A DNA stretch of 41,697 bases. Source: Chloroflexota bacterium (lineage in GTDB: Bacteria > Chloroflexota > Anaerolineae > J102). The number at the start of each line of letters is the position of its first letter. Position 1 is the stretch's first letter. The notes below the pieces were generated by a model. The model had not been told where the DNA came from and made no database searches. It was given only the letters and a program-made list of their open reading frames with translations. The DNA lies in the NCBI GenBank assembly GCA_013152695.1, contig JAADFV010000023.1, forward strand, positions 12,964 to 54,660, read 5' to 3'. This document shows, one piece after another, positions 8,108 through 16,683 of the stretch. Position numbers and translations under genes: made by a program.

Positions 8108-8554
8108 TTATTCAAGAATCCAGCGGTCTAAATCCCGTGTCCAGCTTGCTAACTCCTCACCAAACCACAATCCAATCTCGAATGCCGCCGTTTCCGGGCC
8201 ATCGGAGCCATGAACAAGATTACGCCCAATCTCCATGCCTAAATCGGCACGGATTGTGCCCGGTGCCGCGGCCACAGGGTTGGTCGCCCCCATGGTATTG
8301 CGTGCGGCCTGAATAGCATTTGGGCCTTCCAGAACCATGGCTACCACCGGCCCCGAGGTGATGTACTGGATCAATCCTTCATAAAAAGGACGTCCTTGGT
8401 GGACGGCATAATGCTCTTCTGCTAATGATTGCGAGACCTGTAACAACTTCATGGCAATGATCTTGAGGCCGCGTTTTTCAAAGCGACTGACAATTTCACC
8501 GATAAGGCCGCGTTGTACCGCATCTGGTTTGAGCATGACGAAAGTTCGTTCCAT
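8108..8554 (-). CDS. ndk: Nucleoside diphosphate kinase
   Basis: Transfers the gamma-phosphate of ATP to nucleoside diphosphates through a phosphohistidine, balancing NTP and dNTP pools in the cytosol. 148 residues from the ATG at 8554, preceded by GGAGAC. Family marks are [20 protein letters not shown] at the N-terminus and the active-site segment [13 protein letters not shown] with the catalytic His. The usual HGSDS is HGSDG here. The C-terminal tail ([15 protein letters not shown]) is a little longer than in E. coli. An upstream in-frame extension to 8803 overlaps the TPR gene and is not coding. It sits 67 bases after the TPR gene. Confidence 0.96.
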   Translation of the reverse strand: MERTFVMLKPDAVQRGLIGEIVSRFEKRGLKIIAMKLLQVSQSLAEEHYAVHQGRPFYEGLIQYITSGPVVAMVLEGPNAIQAARNTMGATNPVAAAPGTIRADLGMEIGRNLVHGSDGPETAAFEIGLWFGEELASWTRDLDRWILE

Positions 8555-8601
8555 GTGTATTTGTCTCCTAAAAAATGATTTTTGATTCGATGATAAGATA
8601 T

Positions 8602-8619
8602 AAAAACCTTCGTAAAGGT
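8602..8619 (-). terminator. Short hairpin with T-run after the TPR gene
   Basis: On the minus strand ACCTT-TACG-AAGGT followed by TTTTT comes just after the stop codon of the TPR gene. The stem has only five pairs, so termination would be partial at best. A TTGACT hexamer at 8624-8629 could serve an ndk promoter, though its -10 spacing is not ideal. Confidence 0.35.
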
Positions 8620-8621
8620 GG

Positions 8622-9359
8622 TCAGTCAAAAAGCCAACGCTCGGAGGGTTTCCAAAGGGGGAGCATGGGGGGGCTAGAGGGTGGGGTAAGATCAGGGAAC
8701 CAGCGTTGGGCGTAGGAATAGTCTGGGTCCAGGCTCTCGATGGTTTTGAGGTGATCGAGTACGTCGATGGAGCGAAGAGAGGTGGCATGAGCACAACGTA
8801 CAATCAACCAATGTGCCTTAAGGCAGTAAGGTAGTTCATCGAGGATCTGCTGCGTGACGGCCAGACAGGCATCGATACGCCCTAATTCATACAGGGCCCT
8901 GGCATATCCCAGAGCAATATCCATCCGTGCAGGATGCTCACCATAAAGTCGTTGATAGATGCGCAGGGCCCGTTGCCAGTTCCCCTGTGCTGTAGCCTCT
9001 GCAGCCTGTGCATAAGGGTCTGGGTCAGAGTCAGGCGTATGTCCGAGAATATCTTGCTCGTACTGGCGCGCAATCGTGGCTTCTTCCTCTTCCCCTAAGG
9101 CGGCCGCAGCTTGCCTCAGTCCTGCCCAGAGCATGCCTGCTTCTGGGTCAGCACTCAAGGCGCGACGCAAGACATCGGCAGCATCGGCATAGAGGCCAAC
9201 GGCAAGAGCACCTATCCCTAAGCGAGCATAGGTTTGCAAATGATGGGGCCAATAACGCAAAATATGCCGGCCCAGGGCAAAGCCGGCAGTGTAATTCTTA
9301 TCAACCTCGAGCAGTGATTGCAACTGTTTACTTAGATCACTGAGGAAAACCTTGCTCAT
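8622..9359 (-). CDS. TPR-repeat protein of unknown function
   Basis: Soluble protein of 245 residues made largely of tetratricopeptide-like helical pairs, for example [40 protein letters not shown] and [20 protein letters not shown]. No signal peptide or membrane segment is visible. TPR arrays are protein-interaction scaffolds. The C-terminal 35 residues (after [11 protein letters not shown]) are proline-rich and may be unstructured. Placed between xpt and ndk on the same strand, but with a 140-base gap upstream, so operon membership is uncertain. No specific partner can be named. Confidence 0.8.
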   Translation of the reverse strand: MSKVFLSDLSKQLQSLLEVDKNYTAGFALGRHILRYWPHHLQTYARLGIGALAVGLYADAADVLRRALSADPEAGMLWAGLRQAAAALGEEEEATIARQYEQDILGHTPDSDPDPYAQAAEATAQGNWQRALRIYQRLYGEHPARMDIALGYARALYELGRIDACLAVTQQILDELPYCLKAHWLIVRCAHATSLRSIDVLDHLKTIESLDPDYSYAQRWFPDLTPPSSPPMLPLWKPSERWLFD

Positions 9360-9499
9360 AGTCCCCGTATCTTACTAAACCCCATCCACTCCCGCAAACT
9401 TGAGCAGCAACGAGCAGCCGTAAACGGCCAGCAGGAACCGGCTCTGCCAAGCAGCACTTGTAGGGATGGTTAAGGAGAAGGCAAGAGAGGATGTATGGC

Positions 9500-10117
9500 T
9501 CAGGATAAACTGGGAGGGGCGAGATGGAGGCGACCTTCGCTGAGGCCGGTTACTTTGACCAGAGAATAGACGGGAGCGCCATACGAAGCCACTGCATCCC
9601 GTCCCGATTCAAATGTTTTCTCCAAGACGACCCCAAATGCGACGATTTCGCCCTCTGCCATGCCTACCAAATCGGCCAAAGCTGCCAGGGTTGTTCCTTG
9701 AGCCAAGAAATCGTCAACAATGAAGACTCGGGCCTTGGGGGGAATGACATGTGAGCCCAGATAGAGTTTGATTGGCTTGTTCTTAGTGCGGCTGAAGGAA
9801 TCGATAACGTAATATCCCCCCTCGGGCAGGGTGATGGGGCGACTTTTTTTGGCAAAGACAACCGATGCTGGCTGAGGCCATTGTTTATTGTTGACCGCCA
9901 TGGCTGTAAAGACGGCTACGCTGATACCCGAAGCTTCGGCGGTGAGGATCACGTCGATATGCTGATCGTGTACCGCCTGAGCGAGGACTGTGCCTGCGTA
10001 TGCGCTAAAGGTGTAATCGATACGGTGATTCAGCAACGTATCGATGTTGACAATGCTATCACCGACTGCTTTTCCTTGTTCGAGTACGAGTTGATTCAAT
10101 CGCTCGAGTAAGTACAT
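9500..10117 (-). CDS. xpt: Xanthine phosphoribosyltransferase
   Basis: Salvages xanthine to XMP using PRPP, in the cytosol. 205 residues, beginning MYLLERLNQLVLEQGKAVGD like the Bacillus Xpt type, with NIDTLLNHRID, ILTAEASGISVAVFTAMAVN, and the PRPP-binding loop ARVFIVDDFLAQGTTLAALA. LEKTFESGRDAV near the C-terminus is also typical. The ATG at 10117 lies four bases after the rho stop codon, so translation is probably coupled to rho. A longer in-frame extension to 10189 lies inside rho and is disregarded. No purine riboswitch is visible in front of it. Confidence 0.92.
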   Translation of the reverse strand: MYLLERLNQLVLEQGKAVGDSIVNIDTLLNHRIDYTFSAYAGTVLAQAVHDQHIDVILTAEASGISVAVFTAMAVNNKQWPQPASVVFAKKSRPITLPEGGYYVIDSFSRTKNKPIKLYLGSHVIPPKARVFIVDDFLAQGTTLAALADLVGMAEGEIVAFGVVLEKTFESGRDAVASYGAPVYSLVKVTGLSEGRLHLAPPSLS

Positions 10118-10121
10118 GGGA

Positions 10122-11384
10122 TCAGGACTGAAGGGCTGAGAGGAATTCGTAGTTATTACGACTGCGCCGCAGGCGGTCACGGAAAACAATCATTGGTTCG
10201 GCGCCGGGTTGTTTGTGGCGGATCGCCTCAATCATGCGCCGCATGATCCATACTTTCTGAATGGTATCTCGATCGAGGAGCAGGTCTTCATGGCGGGTAT
10301 TGCTGCGCTCGATGTCGATGGCAGGAAAGATGCGTTTTTCTGCGAGATAACGGCTCAGGAAGAGTTCCATATTGGCTGTGTGCTGGAATTCTTCGGCAAT
10401 GCGGGTGTCAAGAGGGCTGTCAGAATCAATGAGGCAGGTTGCTAGAAGGGTGAGGCTGCCACCATTTTCGATTTTCTGGCCAGCGGCAAAAAAGCGTTTG
10501 GCCCGGTAGATTGCGACAGCATCGAGATCGGGGCCAAGCATGTGCCCCGAAGAGGAAAGCGACTCATTATAAGCACGTGTCAGGCGCGTGAGCGAATCCA
10601 GGACAAGGACGACATCGCGACGCATCTCTACAAGGCGCTGGGCCCGATTCAAGGCCAGCTCTGCCGCGGCGACTTGCTTATAAGCGGAGGCGTCGAAGGA
10701 TGCACTAAACATCTCGGCCTCAACCGAACGCGCCACATCGGTGATCTCTTCGGGACGATCGCCGATCAAGGCCACCAGGACATGAATGTCACTATAGTTG
10801 TAAGTCAGAGCATTGACAATCTGCTTGAGCAGGGTCGTCCTCCCTGCTTTAGGCGGACTGAAGATAAGTCCTCGCTGGCCCCGGCCAATGGGACTGAGCA
10901 AGTCGATCAGGCGGGGAGCCAATATGTGGGGTTTGGTTTCGAGGATGAGTTGTTGATGGGGAAAAATTGGCGTAAATGCCTCGAACTGTTCTCGATCGAG
11001 GGCGGTTTCGGGGTGAAGACCGTTGACCGAAAGGATTTGAACCAGACTGTAGTACCTTTCTCCCGACTTGGGTTTACGGACTTTGCCTTTGATAAAGTCC
11101 CCGTGGCGTAAACCAAAACGCTTTATCTGCGCCGGTGAGACATATATCTTTTTTCGTTGATACCGGTTACGATAGTTCGGACGAAGAATACCTTTGCCTT
11201 CTTTGTCGAAATCGAGATACCCCATGCCGACATCTTGTTCGTTGCCGTTATTATCATGCGTCTGGCTCAAGATTTGCAGGAGTTCGTGTTTGCGAAGTTT
11301 GCTGTATCCTGTGAGGCCTTGTTGGCGCGCTAGGATGCGCAGTTCTTTCAAACTGTGAGTCGCGAGAGGGTTTTCATGTTTCAT
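10122..11384 (-). CDS. rho: Divergent Rho-family transcription termination factor
   Basis: 420 residues with the full Rho layout: N-terminal helical domain (SLKELRILARQQGL), an RNA-binding OB-fold (about 52-120; KIYVSPAQIKRFGLRHGDFI), and the hexameric RecA-type ATPase domain with ALIGDRPEEITDV, VVLVLDSLTRLTRAYN and FPAIDIERSNTR (arginine finger). Key residues deviate. The P-loop reads SPPKAGRTT, so the invariant Lys is Arg182. The Q-loop TGG-type sequence is SSGHMLGPDLD. The R-loop EEFKGTGN is EEFQHTAN. Family membership is certain, but canonical ATP-driven termination is doubtful; it may be a paralogue with a changed role. The start was chosen at MKHENP, after a leader with a consensus promoter. 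Confidence 0.88.
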   Translation of the reverse strand: MKHENPLATHSLKELRILARQQGLTGYSKLRKHELLQILSQTHDNNGNEQDVGMGYLDFDKEGKGILRPNYRNRYQRKKIYVSPAQIKRFGLRHGDFIKGKVRKPKSGERYYSLVQILSVNGLHPETALDREQFEAFTPIFPHQQLILETKPHILAPRLIDLLSPIGRGQRGLIFSPPKAGRTTLLKQIVNALTYNYSDIHVLVALIGDRPEEITDVARSVEAEMFSASFDASAYKQVAAAELALNRAQRLVEMRRDVVLVLDSLTRLTRAYNESLSSSGHMLGPDLDAVAIYRAKRFFAAGQKIENGGSLTLLATCLIDSDSPLDTRIAEEFQHTANMELFLSRYLAEKRIFPAIDIERSNTRHEDLLLDRDTIQKVWIMRRMIEAIRHKQPGAEPMIVFRDRLRRSRNNYEFLSALQS

Positions 11385-11466
11385 AGTAAGACTGGACAGG
11401 CCCAGGCGATATGTATGGCGAGATATCGACCCTGGACGAAGGGAGAATGGGAGTATGAATTGGTCA

Positions 11467-11483
11467 CCCTCTTTCGGAGAGGG
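11467..11483 (-). other. Hairpin in the rho mRNA leader
   Basis: CCCTCT/AGAGGG stem with a five-base loop lies between the predicted transcription start (about 11517) and the rho start codon. Rho leaders are often autoregulated by attenuation; whether this hairpin does so is unknown. Confidence 0.35.
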
Positions 11484-11523
11484 GATGGACGAACCAACCA
11501 TCAGAGAGTTAGCGATGCAAAAC

Positions 11524-11552
11524 AGTATATCACGGGCTATTTAGGGCGTCAA
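11524..11552 (-). promoter_or_regulatory. Sigma-70-type promoter for rho
   Basis: Minus-strand TTGACG (11547-11552), 17-base spacer, TATACT (11524-11529): five of six matches in both boxes. It lies in the 187-base gap between the second phosphodiesterase gene and rho, giving a leader of about 130 bases. Confidence 0.7.
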
Positions 11553-11571
11553 AGCCCGGTTTGGCGATATA

Positions 11572-13185
11572 TCAGAGGTATCCTAGGGCGCGTAAACGCT
11601 CTTCGATGGCTTGCTGGTCTGCAGAGGAAAGTTCGGGGGCGAAGGGGGAATGGGAGGGCGAAGGGGGGCTATTCCGGGGCAGCGTGGTTTCGATGGCGTC
11701 TGGATGTGACCACAAAGGCAGAACTTCTCCATCCATGGTCTCTGGCGCAGCTATACCGAGGGTGTGTAATATCGTGGGGGCGAGATCGAGAAGACGGCTA
11801 CGGGTAAGGTGTCGAGGCTCGATGCCGGGGCCGGCTGCGAGCAGGATACCGGAAAAAGTGTGATTTCCGGTAATTTCGCCGCTCGTGCTGAAAGAGGAGG
11901 GAGCAAAGCCAAAAGCAATGGCTGTATTGTTCGCAGGATTGGGATCAGAACGCCGCGGTTCGATGATGATGTCAGGAGCAGAGTCAAGGTAAGGGCCGGC
12001 ATAGATATCGGCGCGATGGTAGGTCGCAACGATGGGAGATACGCCTGTGGCGGGGTCGCGTAACTCGCGTAAGGCCTGGATGATGGTTTCGCTCAGCTTT
12101 TCTGCCTGCTCCTGGCTGAGAATACCCTGGGGTTCGCGTCCACGGATATTAAGGCGAATGCCGGAGGTCGGGGTGTAGACTGCGCGGGTCTGGGACCAGT
12201 CGATGGCCGAGAGCTGATTCCCAGGCTGGGGCTGCCGTTGCCAATCCCGTAGGAAGGGAATTTGCTGTTTTATTTTTCTGAGCTGGGGATGCGTACGCAA
12301 GAGTTGCCAGAGAGAAGGAGTGTGAAGAGGTCTGGCTGTACGTTGCAACCATCCTTGCTCTTCCAGCCAGACGTTGGGATAAAAGAGGCGGGCACAGGGA
12401 GCAAACCCATGATCACTAAGCAGAATAATGGTGGCCTCGGGGCCGGCATCTGCGACCAGCTGGCCAATGATTTCATCGATAGTTTGATAGGCGGTAAGCA
12501 GCAAGGGAACGAGTTTACGCGCCTGTTCTTCCTCGTAGTGGGGATGTTGGGGTGAGAGGAGGTGGAGGGTGTAGTGCTGTAAACGGTCTGTTGCAGTGAA
12601 TACGATTACGGCTGCGTCCCAGGCTTGTTGGGCGAGTAGCCACCGGGCAGCTTTGCCGCGAGCACGAATTGCGCGAATTGTTTGACGGATAAACGCCTCC
12701 AGGCTGAGGCCGCTGCGATCGACGTTGATCGTGTAGTCAGACACCGCCGCCAATAGTTGTTCTCGCAAGGAGGGGGGTTGGGTGAAGGGACTGCGTAAGC
12801 TGGGCGTCAGCATGCCCGCGATGACGGCACCGTGAGGAAGTGGTTGGGGCGGATAAGTCATGGGTACATTGAGCAAAGCGATACGCTTTTGGGCGGCCGC
12901 CGCCCATTGCCAAAAGGTGGGTGCTCGTACGCTCAGGGCATTGTTGAGTCCGTAGCTATAGCTATCTGGTTGTTGCCGGCTAAAGCTAAAGATGCCGTGG
13001 TGGCCAGGTAGGAGACCCGTAGCAAATGTGCTCCAGGCAATAGAAGACTCAGGGCGAAGGGTAGAATGCAAGGGTCCCCAGGCGCTTCGTTCCCGTAGCG
13101 CGGCGAGATGCGGGAGAGCACCTTGCTCTATCCACGGCGAGAGAATGTTCCAGTCAGCCCCGTCCAGGCCCAAGATCAGTAACAT
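11572..13185 (-). CDS. Alkaline-phosphatase-superfamily phosphodiesterase/nucleotide-pyrophosphatase-like protein (copy 2)
   Basis: 537 residues of the type I phosphodiesterase/nucleotide pyrophosphatase fold. Metal-site motifs in order are LILGLDGADW (first Asp), the SSIAWSTFATGLLPGHHGIF active-site region, IILLSDHGFAP (Asp-His pair) and a late His in the NHTFSGILLAAGPG segment. No signal peptide or membrane helix is seen, so it is predicted cytosolic. It ends with ERLRALGYL, a terminal motif shared with its neighbour. Eight bases separate it from the upstream paralogue. Substrate unknown; by context it may act on a nucleotide-sugar, phospholipid-linked intermediate or phosphorylated glycan of the polysaccharide block. 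Confidence 0.85.
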   Translation of the reverse strand: MLLILGLDGADWNILSPWIEQGALPHLAALRERSAWGPLHSTLRPESSIAWSTFATGLLPGHHGIFSFSRQQPDSYSYGLNNALSVRAPTFWQWAAAAQKRIALLNVPMTYPPQPLPHGAVIAGMLTPSLRSPFTQPPSLREQLLAAVSDYTINVDRSGLSLEAFIRQTIRAIRARGKAARWLLAQQAWDAAVIVFTATDRLQHYTLHLLSPQHPHYEEEQARKLVPLLLTAYQTIDEIIGQLVADAGPEATIILLSDHGFAPCARLFYPNVWLEEQGWLQRTARPLHTPSLWQLLRTHPQLRKIKQQIPFLRDWQRQPQPGNQLSAIDWSQTRAVYTPTSGIRLNIRGREPQGILSQEQAEKLSETIIQALRELRDPATGVSPIVATYHRADIYAGPYLDSAPDIIIEPRRSDPNPANNTAIAFGFAPSSFSTSGEITGNHTFSGILLAAGPGIEPRHLTRSRLLDLAPTILHTLGIAAPETMDGEVLPLWSHPDAIETTLPRNSPPSPSHSPFAPELSSADQQAIEERLRALGYL

Positions 13186-13193
13186 GAGTGCTT

Positions 13194-14861
13194 CTACAGA
13201 TAGCCCAGGCCCTGCAGCCGTTGTTTTACGGCAGTTGCTTCCTCTTCAGAGAGGTCGACTGAGGTTGTGGGTGGGGGTAGGGGGTCCCTTGTTTGGGGTA
13301 AGTGTCGGAGCAGATAATCCTCATCCCAAATGTTTCCAATGACCCGTCCTTCCATATCTGCTGGAATAGGTACGCCGGCTAAATGGAGGAGAGTAGGGGC
13401 CATATCGATGAGATGAGGGGGATTGGTGAGGGTGCCCGTACGGATATGCGGGCCATGAGCGAGAAAAATACCCTCAGGACGATGATCACCCGAGCGCAGC
13501 AACTGGGGAATGGCGGTGATGAGGGTGCTCCCCAGGGTGGGAACAACGGCAAAATCTGGGTCGAGAGTGAGGATAAGATCGGGAAAGTGTTGGGAGAAGG
13601 AACCGCGATAGAGCTCGTCGCGACGTTGAATTTTGTGAATGAGTGGTTTTCGTTGGCCGGGTATACGTAGCTGTTGGGCTGCAGCCGTAATGTGCTCGAG
13701 TAATTCGGGAATAAAGGCTGGATGTACGGTCCCTCCCTTGAAGCGATCGCTGCGATTAAGGTAGATTCCGCCTACGTTGTTGTAAAGAGGTTCTGCCCAG
13801 GCCCGTGTCCGTGACCAGTCGATGGCATCGGCAAGGTGCCCATGTTGGCGCAGGGTTTCGCGGGCCTCTTGGGGAAGGATGCGTTTGGCAATGTCGCGTA
13901 GCCAGGGTGCCTGGCGTTTAAGACGCTGCAGCATGCTGCCTTCGCTGTGCATGCGCAAATGCAGGATCCCCAGCTCGAGCAGCCAAAAGTTGAGATGGCA
14001 CCAGTGTCTGGCCGCCGGCCCGAAGCCGTGATCGGACACTATGACGATATTGGTCTGGGTGCCGGCCGAACGCATGAGGCTGCCGAGGATGCTATCGAGA
14101 AGGCGAAAGTATTGCCGAATTTTTTCGGCGACGATGATATCCAGGCGCGCCGCCTCTTCGGTTTGCTCACTTTGCAAATAGTGCCAGAAGTGGTGAAAAA
14201 TGCGGTCTGTACCGGTGAACACCACCATCAACACATCCCAGGCTCTTCCCTGCATCAAGCGTAAGGTGTGAAATCCCCGGCGTTCGGTCATCTGCATGAT
14301 TTGATCGAGCATGGCCGAGGGGTTGGGAAAGTCTTCGAGTCGCAGAGGATGGCCGGGGCGGCCATAATCTAGATCGATAATGTAGTCGTCTAGTTCTTCG
14401 GCCAGGGTGGGGGGATGGGTCCACTGGGAGGCGTGAGGGGGTGTGAGCATGCCGCTAATGGCAAACTCCCCCACAGGGCGCAGGGGATAGGAAAGCGGCA
14501 CATTGATATAGCCTACACGCTTGTTTTCGGCCTGGAAGTAGTCCCACAAAGTAGGGGCGTGGATATCACTGCTATTGACAGGAGTACCCACATTGCGCAG
14601 TGATTCGGCAGGGGAGCGGGGAGATTTGTGGATGAAGTTGAGAACACCATGGCGCCCGGGGTTGACGCCGGTGGCAAAAGTAGCCCAGGCTGGTGCTGTG
14701 AAAGGGGGTTGGGTAGAGATAAGGTCTGACCATATTCCCTGGCTGCGTAAGCGTGCCAAATTGGGCATTTCACCCAAGTCGGCCAAGGAGCCAAGGATAC
14801 TCCAGACACCGCCGTCGAGGCCGATGATAAGTAGTCGTGAGGGAGGAGTAGGCTGAGTCAT
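13194..14861 (-). CDS. Alkaline-phosphatase-superfamily phosphodiesterase/nucleotide-pyrophosphatase-like protein (copy 1)
   Basis: 555 residues, clear paralogue of the next gene. It shows LLIIGLDGGVWSILG, FTAPAWATFATGVNPGRHGV, NIVIVSDHGFGP and GDHRPEGIFLAHGPHI, which together hold the expected binuclear metal ligands. It ends QRLQGLGYL like the partner protein. No export signal is visible. The pair follows the GT-C/DUF2142-like and Wzz genes in the same orientation, so it probably belongs to the surface-polymer operon. Tandem duplication followed by divergence is the simplest origin; the two could form a heteromer or act on different substrates. Confidence 0.85.
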   Translation of the reverse strand: MTQPTPPSRLLIIGLDGGVWSILGSLADLGEMPNLARLRSQGIWSDLISTQPPFTAPAWATFATGVNPGRHGVLNFIHKSPRSPAESLRNVGTPVNSSDIHAPTLWDYFQAENKRVGYINVPLSYPLRPVGEFAISGMLTPPHASQWTHPPTLAEELDDYIIDLDYGRPGHPLRLEDFPNPSAMLDQIMQMTERRGFHTLRLMQGRAWDVLMVVFTGTDRIFHHFWHYLQSEQTEEAARLDIIVAEKIRQYFRLLDSILGSLMRSAGTQTNIVIVSDHGFGPAARHWCHLNFWLLELGILHLRMHSEGSMLQRLKRQAPWLRDIAKRILPQEARETLRQHGHLADAIDWSRTRAWAEPLYNNVGGIYLNRSDRFKGGTVHPAFIPELLEHITAAAQQLRIPGQRKPLIHKIQRRDELYRGSFSQHFPDLILTLDPDFAVVPTLGSTLITAIPQLLRSGDHRPEGIFLAHGPHIRTGTLTNPPHLIDMAPTLLHLAGVPIPADMEGRVIGNIWDEDYLLRHLPQTRDPLPPPTTSVDLSEEEATAVKQRLQGLGYL

Positions 14862-14925
14862 GGTTGTTTTTAGTATGACGCAAATAGGTGGAATTGACCA
14901 GTTTTTAGCCGTGTTTGTATGTGCA

Positions 14926-16683
14926 TCATGGCGTTACGACATACCATGCCAGCAGGTTGCTCGCCCCAAGAAGGATGAAGAGGAGTGGCAGTAAGTGCGG
15001 CCGCCAGCGTCGAGGCAGAGCTGTTTCCCAACCCAAAAAGAGAAGAATGGCAATGGGGAGGAGGGCTGGAAAGAAGTAACGTCCCTGGGGTTGCCAGGCC
15101 TGGCCCGCCATGGGCAAGGATACCTGTAACAGCAACAAAGTTAGAGCCAGTGAAGCCCAGAGGAAAAGTCGGTCACGCGGACGTAGTTCGTGATGACGAT
15201 ACCTGCGCAAAACCTGCAGCAGAAGTAAAAAGATGCCCCAGGCAGCGGTCAGGGAGGCAATGGCAGCTATGCCATACATCCAGAAAGGGAAAGGGCGGCT
15301 CAACCAACCGAAGTAGCCCCAAAAGCTGGCCCAGGCAAAACCTTCGAAAAGAAGATAACGGAACTGGGAAGGTGCATCCCAAGCGCTAGAAGCGAGGGCG
15401 CGATCGAAAAAGCCTGCCGGCACCGGTAAAACGCGCTCGGCACGGCGGAAAAGGGGATTTCCCAGGGGGGCGGGGAGTTGGCCATCACCATTGAAAAGGC
15501 GCTCGTGGCCTGATTCATCCCAAAGATGGAGGCGGAAGACGAGAGGCGGTGTTCTTGTGGAGGCTGTCAGATGGATAAAGGTTGCATGTGGATCAACAGT
15601 GAACGTCCATGTGCAAGCAGCAGCCAGGGTCTGGCAAGAGAAATCACGTTGATGGGTATTATCCTTCAAGGTAAGCTCGAGAATGCCAGGAGAATTGTCT
15701 ATTTTGGCTTGCAGAAGCAATGTTTGGCCGCGCAGGCCGGCAACACTTTTATCGCTGAGGGTTTGCGAAAGAAGGGGAAGGGAAGAGGATGTGGTCGGAA
15801 GCAGTAGGCCTGATTTGGTGCGGCTGGGCGCTGTCTCCGGCCATTGTCGCCAGCCACTGGCCCAATGTGGGTTGGGGATGAGGAGGATGATTAGGCTGAG
15901 AAGAGTGGCAAATAGCAAGGGTAAGCGATAACGTTGCAGACGAGGAACGGTGTACAGGCTCCAAATAAAGGTAAAGGGCCAGAGGAATATCAGGCTGCGG
16001 TCGATGAGAAGGGGAGCTGCCAGGGCAAGAAGCCAGGCCAAGGCAATACGCCCTCCTGAAACAGGTGCGGGTACAAGCATCCAGGCAAAAACAAGGCTTC
16101 CCCAAAGAATTGCTAAAACAGCATTATTATGACTGCCAGCAATGAATCCCACCATGGGCAAGAGCCCCACCAGTAAACCTGCGCCCAGGGCGGTACGTCG
16201 ATCGTACTTCAGGAGTAAGGCGAGGGTAATGGCAACTGTGAGCAGGTGTAGCAGCAGGGAGCCTAGACGCAGCCAGCGCAGTTGTGTCGCCAGATCGGCC
16301 CGCTGTACACCGGGGTTGAGCGCTAGCCAGCGGGCAGCTAGCCGGTAAAAAAGGGCGGGTTCGTCATTGATTTGGGAACCGCTGGCCGCCAGGGTCGGAT
16401 CATACGCCATCTCTTGGAGAGGCACTGCCGGTTGTGGGAGATGATTGTATGCCCACCAGTGGTTTTCTTGCAGGCTGGCGAGGATTGCCGCTTCAAGCGG
16501 GCCTTCGATATCACTTGCTGGTGTGGAAGTCGGACTGAGAAGGCGGGTGTAGAGAAAGTGACTGGGTTCGTCAGGCGCGGCCCAGGCGGGTGTGAACCAC
16601 CACCAGCCTAATGCCTGCACACAGCTGAGGAGGAGAATAGCTGTCCAGGCAAGGGCAACATTAGGTTTAGGAATAGCTTTCAC
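14926..16683 (-). CDS. Multi-pass membrane protein, GT-C/DUF2142-like
   Basis: About 585 residues with ten or so hydrophobic helices. After the first helix comes WAAPDEPSHFLYT, the acidic extracytoplasmic loop motif shared by DUF2142 and GT-C glycosyltransferases. ASGSQINDEPALFYRLAARW follows, then blocks of leucine-rich helices. A soluble insert of roughly 110 residues (near LLQAKIDNSPGILELTLKD) looks like a beta-domain. No ATG is available; the GTG at 16683 is preferred, and a TTG at 16701 is possible. Either start overlaps the end of the Wzz gene, which supports translational coupling. Probable role: transfer of a lipid-linked sugar at the outer face of the membrane, or polymerisation. Function not proven. 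Confidence 0.75.
   Translation of the reverse strand: MKAIPKPNVALAWTAILLLSCVQALGWWWFTPAWAAPDEPSHFLYTRLLSPTSTPASDIEGPLEAAILASLQENHWWAYNHLPQPAVPLQEMAYDPTLAASGSQINDEPALFYRLAARWLALNPGVQRADLATQLRWLRLGSLLLHLLTVAITLALLLKYDRRTALGAGLLVGLLPMVGFIAGSHNNAVLAILWGSLVFAWMLVPAPVSGGRIALAWLLALAAPLLIDRSLIFLWPFTFIWSLYTVPRLQRYRLPLLFATLLSLIILLIPNPHWASGWRQWPETAPSRTKSGLLLPTTSSSLPLLSQTLSDKSVAGLRGQTLLLQAKIDNSPGILELTLKDNTHQRDFSCQTLAAACTWTFTVDPHATFIHLTASTRTPPLVFRLHLWDESGHERLFNGDGQLPAPLGNPLFRRAERVLPVPAGFFDRALASSAWDAPSQFRYLLFEGFAWASFWGYFGWLSRPFPFWMYGIAAIASLTAAWGIFLLLLQVLRRYRHHELRPRDRLFLWASLALTLLLLQVSLPMAGQAWQPQGRYFFPALLPIAILLFLGWETALPRRWRPHLLPLLFILLGASNLLAWYVVTP

Noticed and set aside
8555..8803. Upstream extension of ndk
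   Set aside because: It runs into the TPR gene; the ndk family start with its ribosome binding site is at 8554.
11355..11863. Plus-strand open frames opposite the rho leader and a phosphodiesterase gene
   Set aside because: They are low-complexity, Arg/Gly-rich and overlap supported minus-strand genes or their promoter.
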